The notes under the pieces were generated by a model. That model searched no databases. It was not told the origin of the DNA and worked only from the letters and a program-made list of their open reading frames with translations. A stretch of DNA of 64,000 nt from the NCBI GenBank assembly GCA_030267565.1, contig BRXU01000004.1, forward strand, positions 2,672,501 through 2,736,500. The letters run 5' to 3'. The DNA comes from Pleodorina starrii (lineage: Eukaryota > Chlorophyta > Chlorophyceae > Chlamydomonadales > Volvocaceae). Positions 51,901 to 61,713 of the stretch are shown piece after piece (the stretch's first letter is position 1; every line of letters starts with the position of its first letter). The position numbers and the translations under genes are program-made.

Positions 51901-54167
51901 CCCCCTTCCGCTCCCCACCCGTCTCACTCACCCCATCCAGTCCCACGGCCAGCAGCGCCCGCAGCAGCTCCAACCGCTGTGTCTCGTCCTTCACCACCGC
52001 CGCCGTCAGGCGCAGCGGCACGCCACGGCCCGGGCCCCCTCCCACCGCTGCGGTGGGCCCCCCCCGCAGCTGCCCCGGCCCCAGCAGCAGCTCCGTCATG
52101 TGCCCAAACACCCAGCCCGCTGATAAGCCGTCCTCCCCCGCCCCCCCTCCACCTTCGCCTCCGCCTCCGCTGCAACCGGGCTCCTCCTTGAGCCTGGCCG
52201 AGCCCTCCTCGCGGCTCACGCGCACCCTAAACCCCAAACCACCTCCGGAGTCCGAGCCAGAGCCCGAGCCGCCATCGGACGCGCGACGCATGAGCTCGCG
52301 CGTGTACTTCTCCAGGAACGCCCGCGGCGCCGCTGGCAGCTGCTCGCCGTCTCGCAGCGCCGCGGCGACGGCGTCCTCGTGGCTATGCAGGAAGACGGCG
52401 GTGAGGGGCGCGAGGAACTCCTCCAGGGGGGCTGCTGCCGCCACGGGAAAGGCCGCAATCGCGCGGGCCAGCGCCACCAGCAGCTCCAGGGAGGAGACGG
52501 CGGCGACGTGGGAGCCCGCCTCCGCGCGCGCCAGGATCAGGCTCAGGGTCGGGAGCACGCTGGTCTGCGTGTAGGTTGCAGATGAAGGAGGGTGGCAAAT
52601 GGGCGGGGGAGGGGCGCGTACTTTACATGGGGGAGGCCCGGGAGGCCAGGGGGGAGGCCCACCCACCCACCCACCCACCCACCCACCCACCCACCCGCTC
52701 ACCTACCCACCCGCCCACCTACCCACCCGCCCACTCCATCCACACATACACACCTGCAGGCGGGCGATGACCACCACCAGGCAGCGCAGTTCGTGGTAGG
52801 CCAGCGTGCCCAGCCCCCGGTACTGCAGCAGCGCATCCGCCAGCGCCACCGCACACGCCATGTGGGCCGTCCGCACGGGGTGCCACTGGAAGCCCCCGCT
52901 GCCGCTGACACCGCCGCGGGTGCGGTCGTTGGTGCCCCGCGGGGGCGCGCGGGGGTCCCCCAGCACGGCATCCACCGCCAGGGCCCCGTGCAGGCCGATG
53001 AGCACCGCGGCGCGGCCGGGGAGGGTGTCGTAGCCCGTGAAGCCGATGTCCTGCGGAGGGGGGCGAGTAAGATAGTTTTGAGCGAAAGCGAAGGGGGCGG
53101 GAGGGAGGAGTATGGTAATCCAAAGGGCAAGCTGAAGGGATGGACAGGTAGAGAGCGAGGGGAAGTGAAACTATGAGCAGAGGCGGGTTTGGGGAGCTGA
53201 GGGGGAGGGGGCGGTTAAGGTGACGTCCCTGCCTGCGAGCAGCATCGTGCCCCCCAACACGAAACACACACGAAGCGACGCACGACGCGCGACGCACCGC
53301 GACGCCCGTGTATATCGTCTGCAGCGCTGCCGGTGCCCCACTGGCAGAGGCCGCCGCCTCGCCGCCAGGGCCAACAATCCGGCTGGGCGCCGCCAGCAGC
53401 AGGCGCCGCGCCACGTCGGCCGAGGGATAGCGTGCCAGGTGGCGGAAGATGTTGGCGAGCGCGCTTCTGAGGTCGCTGTCGCTGCCGCCGCTGCTGGGGC
53501 CGGCGCCGGGCGCGCGGCGGGCAGCCTTGGCGCGACTGTCGCGGCCAACAACGGCATCAGCGCTCGCCTCCGAGGCGTCTGAGGAGGAGTCGAGCAGCAG
53601 CGTTATCGGGATGGGCCTTGTCCGGCTCCGCCTATAGAACCGCGGCAGGGTCGTGGAGGCCAGGGTCGCCCAGTCGAACTCTTGGTCGATGTCGAAGGGG
53701 CCCTTCAGCATCTGCTGGGCGCGGCTGGCGCCGGAGGCGTGTCCGTTGGCGGCAACGCCGCTGTTCGTGGCTTCGGAGCTGGCGGGATTCAGAATCGAGC
53801 TTGGTGCGCCGTTGCTACTGGCCTCGATCGTTGTGGCGCTCGTGCCGCGGCTGGTGGTGAGCCTTGGCCCATGCGGTACCACAGCTGGGTGCCCAGCACC
53901 GGAAGAGATGCCAACGGCCAGGGAAGTGGCCGCGGCGCGCCGGTAGGTGCGTGAGGCACGAGTAGCTTCAGCACGCCACGCAGCCCTTCTGCTCCTGTGG
54001 CCATTCTGCAGATGCAGTAGGCCGCCAAGCAAATGGGCTGGAACACCCAGCTCGTCCGCGAGGACCGCACGCCGTTGCACCGACATGAGGTGATCGGTGA
54101 TACTGGAGCGCGGCACTGTTGGATGGCGACCAAGCCCGGTCTCGGGCACGGTATCGGCGATCTCCAT
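48972..54167 (-). CDS. Cluster family protein, gene D (diverged paralogue)
   Basis: Minus-strand member upstream of C. Exons in coding order: 54167-53298, 53050-52754, 52564-51932, 51370-50903, 50610-50317, 49751-48972. All boundaries are phase 0, giving 1,113 residues. Shared blocks: VLADELGVPAHLLGGLLHL in the N-terminal box; DVARRLLLAAP for VASRLLELPP; LADALLQYRGLGTLAYHELR; ETQRLELLRALLAVGLDG for VARALLGLELEG; SWAMKTLLAHTAAVGRLR for LHTALAATASLNHIR; VATLLPLPAALTEL for LALLPVVGGEAL; and GIDVIMVPHLDGE for RDMVLMPLLLLP. Two exons of C (5 and 6) are one exon here. Intron 5 begins GTCGGG, a poor donor, so that junction is less sure. The longer frame before 54167 starts at TTG, so the first ATG was used. 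Function unknown. Confidence 0.73.
52660..52736 (+). repeat. (ACCC)n tract in gene D intron 2
   Basis: About 75 bases of CCCA/ACCC tetramers with TACC interruptions, inside the minus-strand intron 52565-52753 beside its donor. Confidence 0.9.
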
Positions 54168-55243
54168 TGCAGAAACCACAAGGATGAACGGCGTTCGCAA
54201 GCTGTTACGTTTTATTCAACCGTCTCAGCATGGCATACCCTGGATAGCCTGCTCGCTGCGTCTTCCCTTTCAGTTCCGGTTGGCTATAATTTCATGTTGG
54301 AAGCGACCAACTAGTCCTCATATCCGGGCACAGATATTTGTGCAGAGAGCGCCTTCATGTAAGCATCACGCTCATGCTTATCAAAACCAATGTCAGATCA
54401 GGCGGCGGCAGCAAATGTCAGCACACTTGCAGCGAGCAAGTACAGCACAAGGATACGTAAAAGCTCCCGATGTACATAATTGTTTAGATGTGAGCGTGAT
54501 AATATAAGTTTCGCGTATCAACAAGCAGCCGAGGCTCGCACATGCTAGCTGGCACAGGCGTCGCATGTCCGAAAAGACTGAAAGCATGTGCTTTGCGTGA
54601 AATGGAGCACGGCGCCATGTTGTTTGACAGAAGCACCAGATGTTCCAACGGTGCCCTTACAAGTTAGGCGTCATATATCTTATGCATAAACAACAGCATG
54701 CATAGAGCGAGGGCCACACCTATGTCGTGATGGACGACAAAGTTGCAAAGCACGAGCTCTATGCATTCTGTTGTTACAAGTAAAATCATCAATTGGAATT
54801 CCAGCTCAACATAAAATTGTATGAGCTCTAAAGCTTACAGCGTGCGCATTCACATTTTCTGTGCCGCAGCTGTTGTGCCGCCAGAGAGCGGTACGGATTG
54901 CCCTTGCAACATTTGCTCCTTTGCGGTAAAAAAACCTAAGTAGCCGTGACAGGATTTATGCTCAATTACCCTATCTAGTAAGACTGCAATTCAGCTCACG
55001 CAATCTGCTCATTATTAGCTTAATTTGCACCACGGGTATGAATCGTAGGCAAGGATGACGATAAAAAACCTGTCAAAATTAGCATCAATGACTACAATTT
55101 AAACATAGTATGAATGGGGAGTGAAAGTGTCCTCGCTGCACCAGAACCCTCGCTTCGGCTCGGCATCAGCACCTGCTAACGCACGCTGACTGCTGGGTCA
55201 TCGACAAGGGGGCTTAGGCCTTGAGCGACAACGGCGTACACAA
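54168..55243. promoter_or_regulatory. AT-rich divergent promoter region (gene D / SAMHD1)
   Basis: One kilobase between two divergent starts. From about 54280 to 55130 it is the longest AT-rich stretch of the window, many sub-blocks being above half A+T. It has no coding pattern. It most likely carries the promoters of both genes; no single element can be named. Confidence 0.5.
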
Positions 55244-58200
55244 ATGATGGATACATCGGACCGGGACAGCGATGGGACGAGAGTCTTCACAGATACGGTC
55301 GACGGCACGTTCAGGTAAACCCGACCCCAGATGTCGACCTCTCTGCCGACATGCTCATATCTATCTTGTGAATGCATGCCGTTTAGTGGCCATTTCCCCC
55401 CGCAAAACGCGAGCCCAAGACGCGCAGACCTCGCCTCGCTCGCCCCTGCGCCCTTTGCCCTCGTAACAAACACCTTCCCCCTATCCAAAACCCACTGACC
55501 CACCGACCCGCTCCCCCGCCCCCCCAACCTCAGCCTGCCCGGCTACTGCGTCCAGCTCATCGACACGCCGCCCTTCCAGCGGCTTCGCGGTCTGTCCCAG
55601 CTGGGCGTCATCAAATTCGTGTTCCCGGGGGCGGTGCACAGCCGCTTCGAACACTCCCTGGGGACGGCACACAAGGTGAGAGGCAGCCAGCCACCCATCT
55701 GGCGGTGCATATGCGTGTGTGTGGCGTGGGGGGGGGGGAGGAAATTCGGGGGCGGCGAAGGCAGCCGGAGTAAGCACAGGACAGCGTCTCTGGAACACCG
55801 GTCGCGATCTCGGCAGACCCAACCCAGTTTCAAATGTGTCGTCCGACTGGATATATACGGTGGATGTGGAGCGAGGCCCTGTTCACAGGGGGTTGAGGTG
55901 GCGGTGTGCCTAAAACCCTAAAACCCCTAAAACCCTATGGAGCGGCAAAGCCGAGGGCGAGTGGTCCACCAGGTGCACAGCAGGAGTCAGTTGGCGGGTG
56001 TCACACCGCATGAATGCATGCAATCAATCAACCGCCCGTTTCGCTCCTCGCAACTAACCACCCTCTTCGACCGGCCCGTTCGAATCCCACCAACCTAAAC
56101 CATTCACCTGTCCGCCTGTCTGCCCGCCTGTCCGTACGGCAGTCGTACAAGGTCGCCCGGCACCTCTTCAAGCAGCAGGGCGGCGAGCGGGCGGGCTGTG
56201 CGAGGGGGGATGAAGCGGTGTGTGTGGACATGGAGGAGGAGGATGTCAAGCTCGTCACTCTGGCGGGTGGGTGAGCAGGGCAGGGCAGGAGGGCGGCGGG
56301 GTCTGAAAGGAACCGAAGGAACAGGCATACCTGTAGAGGAACATAGTTGTAAGGTGATCATACACGGAGCGCATTTAGTACTGCGGTTTGGGCTCCGGGC
56401 AGCGGTGTCAGGGCGCCATGTGCGCCAGTCTTCTTCTTCCTCCTCCTCCGCTTCGGCCGCCCATGTCGTCCTCTCGGATCCGCTATCCAGACGTCGTCAG
56501 ACAATGGTCGCGCGACGTTCTGCCGCCCCATCGCCGCCCGCTCTGAGACCGCACTCCCTCGATGCGCCCCCACCCCCCAACACACACATACGTCCCCCCT
56601 GCCCGGAGCATATCAGATATCACTCCCTAACCCCCTTCCCTGGCGCCGTCCCTCCGTCCCATTCCCGCCCCCAGGCCTGGCACACGACCTGGGCCACGGG
56701 CCCCTCTCTCATGGCTTTGACAACTTCCTCAAGCGCCTGGACATCACGCACTGGTGAGGCGGGCAGCAGGGGGAGCGGGCGGAGGGGAGCGTGAAGTGGC
56801 GCGGCGTGAAGGAGAGCGTTGGGGCGGGGAGGATGGGGCGGGAAACCATGACCATGACTAGTCACAAGTTCCGCCTGGCCCCCTCCCCCGCTTTCCCCGT
56901 GTCCCCCACCAGGCGGCACGAGGACATGTCGGACCGCATCTTGGACCACATCGTGGCCGAATACGACGTCGGACTGGAGAGGTGGGGCAGCTAGGGCGGG
57001 TGGGTGGGACAGCTAGCAAGGGCCCCGCGGGCGGTGAGGTGGGTGGGTGGGTGAGGGGCGTGTCGGAGGCAAGTGCTGCCCCCCCCCACCGCCTGGCTGT
57101 CATCGCTCACACATACAACTCCCTCCGCTTTGCTCTCCACTCACAACCCCCACCCCCCATCCTTCCCTCCCTCCCTCCCTCCACCCGCCGCTCATCTTCA
57201 CCCCTCCCCTCCCCGCCCCCCCCCCCCACCCGAACCGCAGCAAGGACGTGCCCCGCATCACGGAGCTCATCCACGGACTGCCTCCGGAGCACCGCGAGGC
57301 GGGCAGCACCTGGCGCCGGGGTCGCAGGTTCCTGTTCGATATTGTGGCAAATAAGCGAAACGGGTGAGGCACGCCACCTGGGGCTCCTGGACAGCAGTAC
57401 GTCCAGCGGGCAATGAGGGGGCCTGCGCTCGCACCCGGAGGACCTGGGCGGGGGAGAGGAGCAAGGGCGTTGCGGTTCGTGGGGGTGCAGAGTGCGCGTC
57501 CTTGTGTGTGTGACAGGGTCGGGGCGCTGGGGACCCGGCCCCGGCCGCCCGGCCTCCGGCGCTGCGCTCAACCAGCGGTGCGGCAGCGGCAAGGGTGTGA
57601 AGCGCAGCTCGGAAGACGCGGCGGAACCCGCCCCGCCCCGCCCCGTCTCACTCAATCCTAAAACTCTAATGCCCTCCATCGCGCACCCCCGCCTTCCGCC
57701 CACCTCCTCACCCCAGCTGCTAGTCCGGGTGGTGGCAAGGTAGACCCTCCTCGCTGTTCTGCCCTTTCTGCCCTGTCTTCTGACCTCACGGTGCCCCAAA
57801 ACACTTGCTCGCTGCATCACCCATCCACTCTCACCCAACCGCTTACCGTACCGCTCACCCAACCGCTCCCAGCGACACTCAAATCGCAGTTAATGAAATC
57901 GCTCGCACTCAAACCACCCAACCGCCCTCACCCAACCACCCTCAACCCCCCCGAAGTGTGGATGTTGACAAGGTGGACTACCTGCAGCGGGACGCCACCA
58001 TGTGTGGAGTCAAGGTGGGCTGCGACTTTGACCGACTCCTCAAAAAGAGGTTCGTGAAGGTACGACATGCGGGGCCTGGGCCGGGGGGCCCTTCGTGTGT
58101 GTGTGCGTGTGTGTGTCCGTCCGAATGTCTGTGTGTACCAGGGCGCTCGGGGGGGGTGCGGTGTCTTGGGCCCGGCGGGTTCGGGCCCTTTGGGCAAGGA

Positions 58201-60720
58201 AGGAAAGGGCACGCGACTGCGGCAATGCGTGCTATGCAGTGCAAGCCCTTGCTGTACAGCCGAGGGGTTGTCCTTCGCAGTTCGGCAGGCTGGCCGCATA
58301 CCTCGCACCCAACTCCGGGCCCCTCCCCGGCTCACCGCCGCCCTGCCCGATCCCCGTCCCCGTCCCTTTGCGCACATCCTGTTTCCTTTCCATGTAAGGT
58401 TCAACCCCCTTCCCCTCACCCTCCCCGTGTGTGTGTATGTGTGTGTGCGTAACTCCCCCTTCCCCTTCCCCGCTTGCAGGTCCTGGACGACGAGGTGTGC
58501 TACCCCTGGAGCGAGTACCCAAACATCCTGGACCTGTTTCGCGCCAGGGAGGCCATGCACCGCAAGGTCTACACGAACAGGCAGGGGAAGGGGGAAGGGG
58601 CGGGTTTCTGCGCTGCGGCTCCCTCTTCTCTTAACCCCTTCTCGACACCTCTCGGGTGGTTCTCTGATAGAGAGCGCCGCTTGCCGAGCAACTGCCCGTC
58701 AGCTTGCAGTTGCAGTTGCGGGGTGCTCCAATCGGTCCTCCCCCCCCCCTCCTCCCCTTCCCCCCCAGGAAGTGCAAGGCGGTGGAGCTGATGGCGGTGG
58801 ATGCGCTGGTGGCGGCGGAGCCCCTGCTCAAGATCACGGAGAGGCTCGAGTCGCCCGAGGTAGGGGCAGCGGAGCGGAGCGGAGCGCAGCGACCGATTGA
58901 CTGACTGACTGATTGACTGACTGAACGACTGATTGACCGATTGACCGACTGACTTGCAGCAGCAGCTCACCGCGAAACGGCCAGCGTCGCCCGGGGTTGC
59001 GGGACAGGACGTGGCGCCACTGGGGGACAGGCAGGCGGGGGCAGGCAGGGGCAGGCAGGGGCTGGCGGGGTGCGCGCTCCTCGACCGGGAAGGAAGACGT
59101 TCCAGAAAGGCAGTGTAACCCCGACTGGGCCGGGCCTCCCTGGAGAGCGAGAGCGCCCTTTCCCCCGCATCCACTGCAAGGTACCGCAACTACATGACAT
59201 GACAGCCGCAACTTCTGCACCCCCGAAACCCCTCCCCTTTTTCCCGCGCATCAGGACTTTATCAGCCTGGATGACTCGATCCTCACGGTGAGAGAGCGAC
59301 CCGATGCAGCGGAGTGCGCACGAGGGGTGTGTGTGCGTGTGTTCGTGTGTGCGGAGGGGAGGGCGGGGGGCGAGGCTGGGTGCCCGTGTCTCTCGGGGTC
59401 TCTAGGGTCCGTCGCCACTACCCGCGGGGATGACGTGTGCGCCTACCTCTTCCCAAGCCCCGCCCCGCCCAGCTTCGCTTTCTTACCGCTCCGCTTTCTA
59501 GAGCCCCCCTCCCGCCTGTCGCCTCGTCGCCCCTGCCCCCCGTGTGCAGACAATTGAGCACTACCGGAAAAACTTCAGGTGGGCCCTTTGAGGGGGAGGG
59601 CAGGAGAGCTGAGCCGGACGAGGGCGCGGGCACACGAGCGCACGGGCACACGAGCAGGACGAGGGCGCGGGTGTTTCACTGCATCCCCCTCCTTCCGCCT
59701 ACGTCCCCCTCCTTCTGGCTCCGCCGCCCGTCTGTCTGTCTGCTCAGGGGCGAGCTGAACGACGTCGAGGAAGAGGTCGCTCGCCGCCGCGCAGCAGATC
59801 GTCGGCTCCATCCGCAGTCGGCGGCTGTACCGCTTCGGCAACCAGTTCACGGTGCCGCCGGAGTACCTGGCGGACAGCAGATGGGAGGTGGGGCGGCTGC
59901 TGGGGGTGGTGGGGGTGGTGTGTATGTATGTGGTCGGGTGTGTGTGTCCACGTATAGGCCAGCATGGGGGATATCCAGGGCTGAGGCAGGGAGCTGGGGG
60001 AGGTGGAGTATGAGGCCTCGCTGTCGCTTGTCGCTTTTACACGTGTGCGCGCTGTGTTGGGTTGGGTGAGGTGAGGTGAGGTGAGGTGTGGTGAGGTGTG
60101 GTGTGGTGAGGTGAGGTGAGGTGAGGTGAGGTGAGGTGAGGTGAGGTGAGGTGAGGTGAGGTGAGGTCTGAGGTGAAGGGCAGCAACTGACCAAGGCCGC
60201 GCCCACCACACCCGTTAACCCGTTTTTACCGCGGTGAATCCGCCTTGACACTCTCCGAACCTCCCGACTCGACTCGGGTCGGGTCGCGGCCGCCCCGCCT
60301 CATCAGTCCATGAAGCGGCACTTCACGCCCGCGGAGGTGTCCTCATGCTACGGCGGCTCCGACATCCCCGGCGGGCTGAAGCCGGGCGACATCATCTGCG
60401 ACGAAAACAAGATCGACCACACCATGGGGGGCACCAACCCGGCGGAGCGGGTGAGGGGAGAGCGGGAGGGCTGTGGGAGCGGTCGGGGCGTTTGGGGGGC
60501 CGGGGGGGGGGGGGGGGGGGGAAAGGAAGGGAGCTTTGCCGGGCCGTCGTTGGGTGTGGGGGTTGGGTTGGATTGGGGGCCGAGAGGGGTCTTGCAAAGC
60601 GCAGTTGCTCTGTTCGTGTGAGAGCCCAATCTCCTGTCGACTTGCGGGCACTGGAATCTGCCGTCCTCCACCTCACCCCATGCCCGCCTCCCTGCGCACC
60701 CCCTGCGCGCTCGGCTGATT

Positions 60721-60751
<31 letters not shown>

Positions 60752-61713
60752 CGCCCCTCCCGCCCCCGGTCACCCGCAGGTGGTTTCTTCAGCAGCTACT
60801 CGAGCGAGAAAAGTACTACATCGGGCAGCACCAAGTGGTGGGCATCATGCCGCACTTTTACCAGGTGGGGGTGGAGGTGGAGGAGGGGGTGGAGGTGGAG
60901 GTGGGAGGTACAAGGATTGACACCGCCGCGATGGGGATGGGGGGGGGGAAAGAGTTCAGAAGGCCGGCAGCAAGGAACGGATGGGCGAACTGGGATAAAA
61001 GATGGAATTGGAGGGAGGTAGGGACGGGTGAGGGAGTCGTGGGAACGGTGGGAAGGCAGGGGCTGGCCGTTTAAGGACTAAGGAGGGAGTTCGCCAGCAC
61101 GTCGCGGTCCCCCCAGCCGCCCCAGCCAACCCCTCCATGGCCCTCAAACTGGGTCGCCTGGGCGCGGGTCCGCAGCACGGCCTGGAGCTTTCCTTCCCTT
61201 CCCTGTGCGCTCCATTCCGTATGAGTGACAGGAAGAGAGAATCATCTTCCCGCTAAACGCTACGTTGCACCCCGCTGCGTTGCGCGTCCGTGTTGGTCGC
61301 ACGGTCGAACCCGTGCCCCGAACAGCCATCAGTGGCAAACCCTAAAGCCCCGCCTCCATGCCTTTCCAGCCCTCCAAAACCCCGCCGTGCGTTTGCACCC
61401 TCCCACCCGTTGAGCGCCACAGCCCCCATTTTCGCTTCCGCCTTTTCCGCCCCTGAGCCTCACCCCCGCCCTGAGCCTTGCCCCTTTCCCCCTCTTTCCC
61501 TCTTTCCCAGGAACGCGTGCTGCGCGTGTTTCACCACCCCACCAGGAGGAGCGCTACGTGCGGGCCATTGAGGAGGCGCTGCGCAACTGGTGCGACCAGC
61601 GGTCGGAGGCACAGCGCAGCTGGCCACAAACCCATCCGGCCGAGAAGGCATCAGCGGCAAACAAGAACAACAACCCGCCGGGGGGCCGGGGGCTGGAGGA
61701 CTGCCGCTGCTGA
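55244..61713 (+). CDS. SAMHD1: SAMHD1-type HD-domain dNTP triphosphohydrolase
   Basis: Hydrolyses dNTPs to deoxynucleoside and triphosphate, keeping dNTP pools in balance. Exons: 55244-55314, 55534-55675, 56143-56266, 56675-56753, 56913-56981, 57241-57363, 57957-58059, 58480-58580, 58769-58859, 59255-59287, 59550-59578, 59770-59887, 60307-60450, 60780-60864, 61511-61713; about 505 residues. Landmarks: [29 protein letters not shown] (His59); [14 protein letters not shown] (His116, Asp117); [12 protein letters not shown] (Asp207, with Tyr211 and Asp215 at the substrate-contact places); RSRRLYRF; and the C-terminal EEALRNWC. All four metal ligands are present. There is no N-terminal SAM domain, as in plant homologues. 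Intron 8 is GC-AG. In exons 14-15 the family sequence changes frame three times, by one base each (see findings). The exon 12 acceptor was chosen to give the family sequence and is unusual. Confidence 0.92.
55909..55937 (+). repeat. Short interstitial telomere-like motif (CCCTAAAA type)
   Basis: CCTAAAACCCTAAAACCCCTAAAACCCTA: three near-copies of the algal telomere unit (TTTTAGGG on the other strand), inside SAMHD1 intron 2. Single CCCTAAAA words also occur near 13047 and 50073. Confidence 0.8.
58896..58955 (+). repeat. TGAC/TGAT tetranucleotide tract in SAMHD1 intron 9
   Basis: Degenerate run of TGAC, TGAT and CGAC tetramers in intron 58860-59254. A purer (TGAC)n of about 30 bases also sits in gene B intron 7 near 37497-37526. 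Confidence 0.85.
60066..60167 (+). repeat. (GGTGA)n tract in SAMHD1 intron 12
   Basis: About 100 bases of GGTGA pentamers, with several GGTGT variants early in the run, inside intron 59888-60306. Confidence 0.93.
60727..60751 (+). repeat. (CT)n tract in SAMHD1 intron 13
   Basis: A short CT microsatellite that forms part of the pyrimidine tract before the exon 14 acceptor. Confidence 0.9.

Noticed and set aside
59761..59800. A 19-base intron in SAMHD1 exon 12 that would fix the frame
   Set aside because: Far below any workable spliceosomal intron length. An alternative acceptor at 59769 gives the family sequence without it.
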